Below, piece after piece: positions 41,706 through 48,959 of a stretch of DNA of 64,000 bases; the stretch's first letter is position 1; each line of letters starts with the position of its first letter. The notes under the pieces were generated by a model. It did not search any database. It had not been told where the DNA came from and saw only the letters and a program-made list of their open reading frames with translations. Position numbers and translations under genes: made by a program. Source of the stretch: Deinococcales bacterium (GTDB taxonomy: Bacteria > Deinococcota > Deinococci > Deinococcales > JAAFIG01); the NCBI GenBank assembly GCA_025359505.1, contig JANYHH010000112.1, positions 35,858 through 99,857 on the forward strand, given 5' to 3'.

Positions 41706-44700
41706 GTGAACCGCGCCATTGGCGTCTTGATCGCGTTGCTGCTGCTGGCGGTGATGGCTCGAGCGCTTGATCTGAACCTGAAAATGCAGAACGCCGAAAC
41801 CCGCTCGGCTAAGCCCGGTGAATACGTCACCCTTGGGTTTCCGGTCAGCGGCACGGGCGATTTCCGCTTCGAGCTGCAACCGCCGGACGGCTGGGACGCG
41901 CTCAGCAGCAGCAAAACCGTGACGCTGGACGGTGAGCGCACGATCATTTTCAACATTCGCGTGCCGCTCGAGGCGCTGGCTGATGCAGTGGCGACCTTCA
42001 CATTGCGAGCCTCGCAGGGCGATCAGCCAGCCGGTATGGCCACCGGCGTGATCCGCGTGCTGGGGGTGGGCGGCGTGCGAATGCGGGCCCCGGACGAGGT
42101 GCGGATTCGCGTTGGCGATCCAGTCAAACTGGAAGTGTTCGTGATGAACACAGGCAACCGCCGCGATACGATTCGTGTTGTCCCGCAGCGCTCGATTTTT
42201 CCAGTCACCCTCGAGCCATCCTCGTTTTCCTTGGATGTTGGTGAAAGCCGCAGCGTCAGTGTGACCGTGACGCCGCAACAGCAGATCACCAACGGCTATA
42301 TTTTCTTGCTGCGGCTGCGCGGCGAATCGAGCCTCTCAGCAGACGCGACCACCGACATTCAGGTGCTGTTTCGCTTTGGCCCCAACAACGAGCGCCCAGA
42401 ATCCTCCAATCCGCAATTGACGCTCTCGTTGAATTTGGCTGCCCAACCCAGCCTGACTTTGGCGGGCGCGAAGGAAGCCGATTTTGATGCGACTTTCAGT
42501 GTTTTACCGAGCCTCAGCGGTCAGTTATCGGATTACGTGACCGGCGCAGCCGAACTCGGTGGTTCTGGCGCGGTCTTCAGTATCAAAGAGGGTTTGGGAT
42601 TGCCCAGCGGACTGAATTTAAGTGTGCGCGGCGAGGTCTGGGATTCGTCCTTGCGCTTGAGCAGCACCGAGGCGGCTTGGAGCATCAACTACACCTTTGC
42701 AGACTGGCGAATCTCCAACGAGCTGTCGTACCGCAATCTGTCGAACGCTCAGCAGTTCCGCATCAACACAACCCTGACAAACCGCTCCGAAGACTTACCG
42801 CTCCAGTTTTACTTTGGATCGACCACGACGGCCGGAGCGCAAACCAGCGGCGATGGTCGCACGGACGCACTCGGCGCGACGATTGAAACGAAGCTCACTG
42901 ACAACCTGACTTTGGAGGCGGGCGCGGGACTGACTGGCTCGAGCAACGGCGGCAGTCCGTACACCTTCGGTATCTCCATCAACCAGAGCTTGAATCTGCA
43001 ACTCGAGGCGGTCGAGTTGCTGCAAACCTACAGCAGTGCGCCGCTCAGCGCTCAGCATAATTTCAGCCTATTCGCCGCGCTGCGCGACACGACGCCGTTT
43101 GGCATTCGCGGCGGCTCGAGCCTGAACTTGCTGCTGTTTGACCCAGTGCAGTTCACTTGGCGCAACACGGTCGCGGCCACGTACAGTGGCATCCCCGGTT
43201 TAGACTTGGCTGCGTCTGGCAGCTACGCGATCAACACGACACCCGCGTACTCGATTCAGTGGACGGCGGGCGTGCAGGGCAGCTACGGCCTTCGCATTCC
43301 GGGATTGCTGTTCGGCGCGGTCAACGCCTCGTACAATCACGTTGGCGTGATCGTCGGCGACATCGCCACCAGCGACACGACCGGACTGGGCTTGCAGATC
43401 GACGCGGGCAACGCGCAGTTCAGTTTAGAGGGATCGTTCAAGTACACCTCCCCGACCAGCCTCGCGCCGGCCTTGGAGACGACCCGCGTCGGTGCACGCG
43501 CCGCTTACGCGTTTTCCAGCTCGAGTGCATTGTTTGCGCTGTACACCTATAACCTAGATGTGTCGGCAACGTCGGCCGAAAAGCACGAGTTGCAGTTCGG
43601 CTGGGGTCAGGTCTGGAACGCGCAGATCAGCACGACGCTCAGTTACTCGCGCACACTGCAAGCGGATTTCGTGAACCCCAATAAAAACGGCGATGCGCTG
43701 AGTGCTACGCTGACCGTGCGGGACTTGTTGACCGACGGGCTGACCCTAGGTTTGGGGTGGCGCTGGTCGGGCAGCGAAGGTTCTATTTTCGACGGCGCGT
43801 TTCTCAGCCAGCACCGCTTCACGGTCTCCTTGGGCTACAACCTCGATCTCGTTTTCGACACGCCGGGCTTCTTGGTGAGTGTCTTCGGTGGGCGGCGCAG
43901 TGGCGCGTTCAGCGGCGTGGCGTACCGCGACACGAACTTCAACGGCGTGCGCGACCCCGGAGAACCCGTGATCCCTAACCTGACCATCCAACTGGGGCGC
44001 GACGGCACAGCCGTGACTGACAGTGAGGGTCGGTTCACGGTGCGAGCGCCGGTCGGCAAGTACGCCATAGAATTCCCCAGTGGTCTCGAGGCGGGCTTGG
44101 ATGTACTCGGCGAGCGCGAGGTGAGTATTGAACTCAACCAGACTTTGAACCGCGACCTCGCGTTCGCGCCCGTTAGCAGCCTCGAGGTATCACTGTTTGA
44201 CGATGTGAATAACAACGGTCTGCGCGATCCCAATGAGAGCGGCATTCCTTACGCTGGCATCAAAGTCGTCGGGCCGGTCACGAAGGCTGTGCGTGTGGAC
44301 AGCAATGGCAACGCAGTTGTGTCGGGATTGGTCGACGGCGTTTACGCGGTCGTGCCAGATCCGACGCAGTTGCCAGCCGATTACCGTGCGACCACGCAAC
44401 CCATTGCCGTCACCGTGAAGACGCCAGCTACACCAGCGGCGATTGTGATCGGTGCGGCGCTGCCGCCGCGCACCATCGTCACGACTTTCGAGTCGGGAAC
44501 GCTCGCGGTGTTCGCCAGCAGCACTAACCCTCGTTTGAACGCTGGCGCAACGCTGCAACTCGAGGCCTTGACGCAGGGCAACGTCGAGCGTGTGACGGCA
44601 ACGCTTGGTAAAACGGTTGTGGAACTGACGAAGCTCGAGGCGTCGTGGACAGGCGGTCTGCGCGTACCACTGGATACTCCAATTGGCGAACAGACCGTGA

Positions 44701-44912
44701 CGATCACCGCGATTGCCAAAGATGGATCGACGGCTACCTATGAGTTGATGGTTGAAATTATGGCAGCGCCGCCCAGCGGTAGTGCTGCTCCAGCCTCGGG
44801 CAACTGGCTCGAGGCGCTGAGCGCGAAACCCGCTTCGTTGCTCGAGGGGCTGTGGTGGGCGATCACAGGAACGCCCCTCGCGGCTAAAGCCGTATCACCG
44901 CAAAGGCGGTGA
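41706..44912 (+). CDS. Usher-like outer-membrane protein with SdrD-B-like domains
   Basis: The 1068-residue protein has a GTG start and a signal helix (VLIALLLLAVMARA). Residues about 20-210 form NEW3-like beta sandwiches (VFVMNTGNRRDTIRVVP), about 230-720 consist of alternating amphipathic strands typical of an outer-membrane beta barrel (YTFADWRISNELSYR, FTVSLGYNLDLVFDTPG), about 735-885 contain two SdrD/Cna-B-like units (YRDTNFNGVRDPGEP, FDDVNNNGLRDPNESG), and an Ig-like domain follows (about 905-1010). By position and architecture it would be the secretion pore or anchor. Sequence similarity to known ushers is not obvious to me. Confidence 0.72.
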   Translation: MNRAIGVLIALLLLAVMARALDLNLKMQNAETRSAKPGEYVTLGFPVSGTGDFRFELQPPDGWDALSSSKTVTLDGERTIIFNIRVPLEALADAVATFTLRASQGDQPAGMATGVIRVLGVGGVRMRAPDEVRIRVGDPVKLEVFVMNTGNRRDTIRVVPQRSIFPVTLEPSSFSLDVGESRSVSVTVTPQQQITNGYIFLLRLRGESSLSADATTDIQVLFRFGPNNERPESSNPQLTLSLNLAAQPSLTLAGAKEADFDATFSVLPSLSGQLSDYVTGAAELGGSGAVFSIKEGLGLPSGLNLSVRGEVWDSSLRLSSTEAAWSINYTFADWRISNELSYRNLSNAQQFRINTTLTNRSEDLPLQFYFGSTTTAGAQTSGDGRTDALGATIETKLTDNLTLEAGAGLTGSSNGGSPYTFGISINQSLNLQLEAVELLQTYSSAPLSAQHNFSLFAALRDTTPFGIRGGSSLNLLLFDPVQFTWRNTVAATYSGIPGLDLAASGSYAINTTPAYSIQWTAGVQGSYGLRIPGLLFGAVNASYNHVGVIVGDIATSDTTGLGLQIDAGNAQFSLEGSFKYTSPTSLAPALETTRVGARAAYAFSSSSALFALYTYNLDVSATSAEKHELQFGWGQVWNAQISTTLSYSRTLQADFVNPNKNGDALSATLTVRDLLTDGLTLGLGWRWSGSEGSIFDGAFLSQHRFTVSLGYNLDLVFDTPGFLVSVFGGRRSGAFSGVAYRDTNFNGVRDPGEPVIPNLTIQLGRDGTAVTDSEGRFTVRAPVGKYAIEFPSGLEAGLDVLGEREVSIELNQTLNRDLAFAPVSSLEVSLFDDVNNNGLRDPNESGIPYAGIKVVGPVTKAVRVDSNGNAVVSGLVDGVYAVVPDPTQLPADYRATTQPIAVTVKTPATPAAIVIGAALPPRTIVTTFESGTLAVFASSTNPRLNAGATLQLEALTQGNVERVTATLGKTVVELTKLEASWTGGLRVPLDTPIGEQTVTITAIAKDGSTATYELMVEIMAAPPSGSAAPASGNWLEALSAKPASLLEGLWWAITGTPLAAKAVSPQRR

Positions 44913-44915
44913 TAC
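44881..44915. repeat. Paired hairpins (REP-like) at the end of the usher-like gene
   Basis: CGGCT-AA-AGCCG (44881-44892) is followed by GTATCACCGC (44892-44901), loop AAAG, GCGGTGATAC (44906-44915). The second stem contains the stop codon of the gene, so its last codons derive from the repeat. Confidence 0.5.
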
Positions 44916-44954
44916 ATGACGTTGGGGCGCGAGATGCGCCAAAAGGAGGTTTTT

Positions 44955-45380
44955 ATGAAATGGATGTACGCATTAGGATTGGCGGCCATGTTGAGCGGTT
45001 GCCCGCAGAGTAATCCAGCGGCTGGCGGTCAAGCGAGGGTGCTCTCGAACGTTTCAGAACCCAATTTGGCGGCGAACTGTCCGGTGATTCGCGATAACTA
45101 CATCGCTTTGAAAGGCGAAAATCTGGGCGTCGCTGCCGATTGGAAAAGCGGTGCGAACAAAGTTATCTTCTTCGATAACGTCGTGGCTACCGATGTCGAA
45201 CTGACCCAAGCGGTCAATCCGGGGACACTCGTGTTGATCGTCCCAATCGCCGCCAAAGACGGCCCGCTGGTGGTCGAGGTCGGTGGCGTCCGCAGCGCCG
45301 CCATTGAGGTGAAAGTCACCGATGTCAGACCGACGCAAGCCATCGGCGAATGCGTTTACCCACCAGCACCCACGCGCTGA
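44955..45380 (+). CDS. Small lipoprotein of the surface operon
   Basis: The 141-residue protein has a lipobox (LSGC, Cys16) after a short hydrophobic signal, and a mature IPT/TIG-like fold (about 50-125: YIALKGENLGVAADWKSGANKVIFF, LVVEVGGVRSAAIEVKV). A strong AAAGGAGGT ribosome site precedes the ATG. It is the last gene of the surface operon and may assist the outer-membrane component, as small lipoproteins do in other secretion systems. Confidence 0.78.
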   Translation: MKWMYALGLAAMLSGCPQSNPAAGGQARVLSNVSEPNLAANCPVIRDNYIALKGENLGVAADWKSGANKVIFFDNVVATDVELTQAVNPGTLVLIVPIAAKDGPLVVEVGGVRSAAIEVKVTDVRPTQAIGECVYPPAPTR

Positions 45381-45403
45381 AACCGTGTGCAAATCAACGA
45401 AAA

Positions 45404-45429
45404 AGACCTCGAGTTGACGCTCGAGGTCT
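45404..45429. terminator. CTCGAG-built hairpin after the surface operon
   Basis: AGACCTCGAG and CTCGAGGTCT form a perfect 10-bp stem with loop TTGACG. On the plus strand no U run follows, on the minus strand TTTTCGTT does, so it may act in either direction. Confidence 0.6.
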
Positions 45430-45446
45430 GACAAAACCCCAACACT

Positions 45447-45720
45447 TCACCACTCGAGCACCCGCAGCTCGAGCACTGCGCGGGTCAGACTGGTGAACTC
45501 CAAAAACGTGAGCTGCATTGCCGGCTCACATTCGCTGAGCGCAAGCGCGTCACCGATCAGAAACGCGAGCGCGTCCAAGCGGCTGGACTCGAGGATCTAA
45601 ACACTCACATCAATGCGTGGCTTGACGGCTTTGGGCAGTGTCTGGTTCTGGCTCGGGCTGCCGATGGGCGACCTGTTTCGTCGAGGCAAATTTCGGATTA
45701 CTCGACCATGTTCGTCAACC
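45447..45720 (-). pseudogene. Decayed gene, family unknown
   Basis: A minus-strand frame ends at TGA 45447-45449 with protein-like sequence (LDALAFLIGDALALSE, MQLTFLEFTSLTRAV) and continues upstream through TAG at 45597-45599 into TLPKAVKPRIDVSV. One internal stop, no start codon with a ribosome site and no homologue that I recognise. It is the main content of the gap 45381-45863; the rest is CTCGAG-rich spacer. Confidence 0.35.
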
Positions 45721-45863
45721 GCTCTCGAGTACCCCCTTTTGTTCGCATGATTGACCATTGCGCGAACGATGAGATTCCAGCGACGTCGCTCGAGTCGCTA
45801 AATACCTCGCACAACCCCCAAAAACCAAAGTTGGCAGTCTGCAAAAGCGCCCCTCGAGCCTGC

Positions 45864-46163
45864 TCAACCCTCGAGTTCCATCACTTCAAAGGTTTCGTCG
45901 GTCACACGGTACTCGCCGTTATCAGCCACGAAACCCGCGACGTTCCTGAGTAGCCCCTCGAGCCACTGCGCGTCATGGCTGATGCTGACCGCGCCGATTA
46001 CTTCCCAGTCGTGTGCGTCCAACCCGTCCAGCCGCGCCACGCTGACGGGGAATCTGGCTTTCAGACGCTCGGTGACGGGGCGAATCAAGGCGCGTTTCTC
46101 TTTGAGATTCCCGACCCAAGGCATTTCTAAACGGGCGGTGTAAATACCGATGTACCCGAGCAC
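45864..46163 (-). CDS. DUF503-domain protein
   Basis: The 99-residue protein matches the DUF503 family along its length: MLGYIGIYTARLEMPWVGNLKEKRALIRPVTERLKARFPVSVARLD and DWEVIGAVSISHDAQWLEGLLRNVAGFV. DUF503 proteins are small ferredoxin-like folds of unknown function, conserved in Deinococcota, Firmicutes and Thermotogae. It lies 5 bp after the HMA-like gene in the same direction and is likely co-transcribed. Confidence 0.88.
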   Translation of the reverse strand: MLGYIGIYTARLEMPWVGNLKEKRALIRPVTERLKARFPVSVARLDGLDAHDWEVIGAVSISHDAQWLEGLLRNVAGFVADNGEYRVTDETFEVMELEG

Positions 46164-46168
46164 TGGTG

Positions 46169-46378
46169 TTAAAGCATCCCCGCGAGGAAACCCTGACCGC
46201 GCACGGTGCGTAACAAATCCATCACGGTCAGCGCAGCCGGATCGTAACTGACCTCGAGCTGCCCCATGTGTGAAGCGGTCACTTCGTTCACGCCCTTCAA
46301 GCCTGTGAGGGCTTTGACAACGCGGTCGGTGGCTTCGCTGTCAACCAGTCCGCGAACGCCGAGCAGCACTTTGGTCAT
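46169..46378 (-). CDS. HMA-fold protein lacking the metal-binding cysteines
   Basis: The 69-residue protein has the beta-alpha-beta-beta-alpha-beta pattern of heavy-metal-associated domains (VLLGVRGLVDSEATDRVVKALTGLKGVNEVTAS, EVSYDPAALTVMDLLRTVRGQGFLAG), but the usual GMTCxxC loop reads GLVDSEA, with no cysteine at all. It cannot bind copper in the normal way. The ATG at 46378 is chosen because TACAAT (46386-46391) lies 7 nt upstream and overlaps the earlier in-frame ATG at 46387. Confidence 0.75.
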   Translation of the reverse strand: MTKVLLGVRGLVDSEATDRVVKALTGLKGVNEVTASHMGQLEVSYDPAALTVMDLLRTVRGQGFLAGML

Positions 46379-46385
46379 GATTGGC

Positions 46386-46391
46386 ATTGTA
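46386..46391 (-). promoter_or_regulatory. -10 box of the HMA-like gene
   Basis: TACAAT on the minus strand ends 7 nt before the ATG at 46378. A divergent -10 (TAAACT, 46397-46402, plus strand) for the next gene starts only 5 bp away, so both promoters share one small region. Confidence 0.5.
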
Positions 46392-46407
46392 ACGGGTAAA
46401 CTGCTTT

Positions 46408-46647
46408 ATGGCACACCCGTCAAGCCTCGCCTTCAGTGTCGCGCTGCTGCTTGAGCGTCTGTCCAAAAACGTTCAGCCCGCTCCGAAGGGTGTGCTACTG
46501 CCGCGCCATCAGTACCGTGGCGGCGTGACGGGTTTGATTTTAGAGCAACCGCTCAGAGCGATTGAGCGTCCACCAACACAGTACGAATTCATCCGTGAAG
46601 ACGAGTATTTCAAGCGCGTCGAGCGGCTTCTCGGGTCGCTCGAGTGA
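46408..46647 (+). CDS. Small unknown protein upstream of the thioesterase
   Basis: I do not recognise this 79-residue basic protein (LAFSVALLLERLSKN, RHQYRGGVTGLILEQPLR). It has no clear signal. TAAACT lies 5 nt before the ATG, and its stop overlaps the GTG start of the thioesterase gene (GTGA), so it is the first gene of a two-gene operon. Codon use is normal for the window. Confidence 0.7.
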   Translation: MAHPSSLAFSVALLLERLSKNVQPAPKGVLLPRHQYRGGVTGLILEQPLRAIERPPTQYEFIREDEYFKRVERLLGSLE

Positions 46648-47063
46648 GGACGCGCATCGCTACCGATTTGGCGCAACAGGGCTTGATGCAGACGCTTGGA
46701 GTGACGCTGCTCGAGGTGTCAATGGGGCATGTGACGCTCGAGTTACCGATTGGTGATGCGGTCAGTCAGCAAAACGGTTTCGTGCACGCGGGCGCAATCG
46801 CCAGTGTACTGGACAGCGCCTGCGGCTTTGCGGCGCTGAGCGTGATGGATGAAGACAGCGATGTGCTGGCGGTGGAATTCAAGATCAACTTCGTCGCACC
46901 AGCCGTTGGCGTGAGCTTGCGGGCGGTGGCTGAGGTCATCAAATCCGGGCGCACGATCACGCTCTGCACGGCTCGAGGTTACGCGGTCGGTGCGGACGGA
47001 GCGCTCAAGCTGGTCGCGGTGATGCAAGGCACGATGATTCGCGTTGTCGGATCAACGCCTTGA
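46644..47063 (+). CDS. PaaI/YbgC-like hotdog thioesterase
   Basis: The 139-residue protein has a hotdog fold: ELPIGDAVSQQNGFVHAGAIASVLDSACGFAAL contains the central helix with the HxGxxxxxxDxAxGxA pattern of PaaI-type acyl-CoA thioesterases (His and Asp visible). LAVEFKINFVAPA follows. The substrate is probably an acyl- or aryl-CoA. GTG start, coupled to the preceding gene. The fabH terminator lies downstream. Confidence 0.87.
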   Translation: MRTRIATDLAQQGLMQTLGVTLLEVSMGHVTLELPIGDAVSQQNGFVHAGAIASVLDSACGFAALSVMDEDSDVLAVEFKINFVAPAVGVSLRAVAEVIKSGRTITLCTARGYAVGADGALKLVAVMQGTMIRVVGSTP

Positions 47064-47084
47064 GGCTCGAGTTCCTGTGAAAAA

Positions 47085-47108
47085 GGGTCTGAGATTTCGC
47101 TCAGACCC
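47085..47108 (-). terminator. Terminator after fabH
   Basis: GGGTCTGAG and CTCAGACCC form a 9-bp stem with loop ATTTCG. On the minus strand it is followed by TTTTTC, so it terminates fabH transcription. Confidence 0.7.
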
Positions 47109-47128
47109 TCACCACGTCACCGCTCGAG

Positions 47129-48121
47129 CTAAAAGGTTTTGACGTGCCAACGCAGCACGCTCGAGGCCCAGCTCAGACCCGCGCCGAAACTGACCAGCAG
47201 CAAATCGTCGCCGTCCTTGATGCGCCCATCGTCCAGCGCCTCGCGCATCGCAATCCCGACGCTGGCCGCGCTGGTGTTGCCGTAACGCTCCACGTTGGAG
47301 ACGACTTTATCCAGTGGCAACTCCAGCGAACTCCTTGCTGCATCGATGATCCTGAAATTCGCTTGGTGCGGCACGAAGTACGCGATTTCCTCGAGCCGCA
47401 TCCCGGCTTGTGCGACCGCTTCACGGGTCGCGCTGCTCATCACGCGCACCGCGAATTTGAAGACCTCGCGGCCGTTCATGCTGACTTTCTCGGTCAGCGG
47501 TGAACCATCGGGCAGGGTCGTGTTGATGCAGCGCATGTTGAGGTGCTTCGCGCCCTCGCCGTCCGCGCCCAACACAAAGCTTTTAAAGCCGTAACCTTCT
47601 GGCACAGCTTCGACAATCGCCGCGCAGGCCCCGTCACCAAACAACACCAGCGTGCCGCGATCCTCCCAGTTGAGAATCTTTGAGAGCGCGTCCGAGCCAA
47701 TCGTCAGGACTTTCTTCGCCATGCCAGATTTGACGTAGGCGGCGGCTGCCGAGAGCGCGTACATCCAACCCGGACACGCGGCGATCACATCGAACGCACC
47801 CGCTTTGAGCTTGAAGTGATTCTGCACGATCGCCGCCGTCGCGGGCAGCAGGGCGTCCGGCGTGCTGGTCGCCAGAATCACCAAGTCCACGCCGTCCAGC
47901 ACAGCCGAGCCGTGCTTGGCGATCATGTTTTCAGTCGCATGGATGGCCATGTGGCTGGCGAACTCGTCCTCGGCGCTGAAATGCCGCTCGCGGATGCCAG
48001 TGCGGGTGACGATCCACTCGTCGCTGGTTTCCACAAGTTGAGCAAGGTCGTGATTGGTCACGACCTTGCTGGGGACATACGTGCCGAGGGCGGTGATCCC
48101 GACACTCAGCGCTTGGGTCAC
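47129..48121 (-). CDS. fabH: 3-oxoacyl-ACP synthase III FabH
   Basis: The 330-residue thiolase-fold enzyme condenses acetyl-CoA (or branched acyl-CoA) with malonyl-ACP to start fatty acid synthesis. The catalytic Cys lies in [13 protein letters not shown], His in [11 protein letters not shown] and Asn in YGNTSAASV, all present. [14 protein letters not shown] near the N-terminus is typical. The GTG start at 48121 overlaps the stop of rpmF (GTGA), so rpmF-fabH is one operon, as in many bacteria where plsX-fabH follow rpmF; plsX is not between them here. Confidence 0.93.
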   Translation of the reverse strand: MTQALSVGITALGTYVPSKVVTNHDLAQLVETSDEWIVTRTGIRERHFSAEDEFASHMAIHATENMIAKHGSAVLDGVDLVILATSTPDALLPATAAIVQNHFKLKAGAFDVIAACPGWMYALSAAAAYVKSGMAKKVLTIGSDALSKILNWEDRGTLVLFGDGACAAIVEAVPEGYGFKSFVLGADGEGAKHLNMRCINTTLPDGSPLTEKVSMNGREVFKFAVRVMSSATREAVAQAGMRLEEIAYFVPHQANFRIIDAARSSLELPLDKVVSNVERYGNTSAASVGIAMREALDDGRIKDGDDLLLVSFGAGLSWASSVLRWHVKTF

Positions 48122-48306
48122 GCCTGAACGTTCAGGACTTGGCGGCCATCGTAAAAGCCGCACGATGGGCAGACGATGTGCTGCATTTTCTTGGAGCCGC
48201 AGTTCTTGCAGGTCGTCAGATTAGGAGCGACCAGCGCGTGATGGCTGCGGCGCATGTCGCGCTTGGATTTGCTGGTTTTCTTCTTGGGGACGGGGTGCTT
48301 GGCCAT
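48118..48306 (-). CDS. rpmF: 50S ribosomal protein L32
   Basis: The 62-residue protein has the L32 N-terminus ([25 protein letters not shown]) and a four-cysteine zinc ribbon ([15 protein letters not shown]). GAGAGGAAG precedes the ATG. It contains no CTCGAG. Its stop overlaps the fabH start. Confidence 0.97.
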   Translation of the reverse strand: MAKHPVPKKKTSKSKRDMRRSHHALVAPNLTTCKNCGSKKMQHIVCPSCGFYDGRQVLNVQA

Positions 48307-48458
48307 GTTGATTTACTTCCTCTCAAAACGCCGCTTTAAGCGGCCGTAAGCGCTCGAGAATATAGCACATACGCCGCCAAACGCCAAGACTCAATTCGCT
48401 CGCCTCTGGCGACCGACCTGACCCACGCCCTTTGAGGCTCGAGTAAAGTAAAAGCGCC

Positions 48459-48959
48459 ATGAACTTGTATTTGATTCGTCACGCGCAAGCTGAACTGCTC
48501 GAGGCTGGGCAGTTGGACGCGAACCGCAAACTGACCCCGAAGGGTTTGGAGCAAGCCAAAACGCTGCGCCGCACGTTTGAGCACTTGGATGTGCATCTGG
48601 ATGTGGTCTACAGCTCTCCGTGGCGCAGGGCGCGGCAAACGGCGGCGGCGCTGGGCAGCGTCGCGCATCACCTCGAGATCATGCCGGAACTGGCGGACGC
48701 GCCGGATGGTGCGTTGATGCACAAGTTGCTCGAGCTTGCCATGCAGCGCCCAGAGTCAGCAGTGGCCTTGGTGGGGCATCAGCCGTGGATATCGGAACTG
48801 ACGAGCCTGCTGCTGACGGGCGACACCAAGCTCGCAGCTCGTTTGGAGTACAAGAAATGCGCGGTTTACGCGCTCGAGTTGAGTGTGTCTCAAGACGGTG
48901 CAGCTCAGTGCTTGCTGCGCTTCGTCTTGCCGTCTGGCGTGCTGAGGCGTCTGTCCTGA
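48459..48959 (+). CDS. sixA: SixA-type histidine phosphatase
   Basis: The 166-residue protein is a histidine phosphatase superfamily member with RHA (residues 7-9), the SSPWRRARQTA loop and the second catalytic histidine in GHQPW. It matches SixA, which dephosphorylates phosphohistidine in phosphorelay or PTS proteins. Its 3' end overlaps the ppx gene on the other strand by 55 nt. The promoter is not clear; TAAAGT lies 9 nt upstream. Confidence 0.87.
   Translation: MNLYLIRHAQAELLEAGQLDANRKLTPKGLEQAKTLRRTFEHLDVHLDVVYSSPWRRARQTAAALGSVAHHLEIMPELADAPDGALMHKLLELAMQRPESAVALVGHQPWISELTSLLLTGDTKLAARLEYKKCAVYALELSVSQDGAAQCLLRFVLPSGVLRRLS

Noticed and set aside
45708..45953. Plus-strand frame of 81 codons between the surface operon and DUF503
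   Set aside because: Unusual codons, no start signals, and it overlaps the well-supported DUF503 gene.
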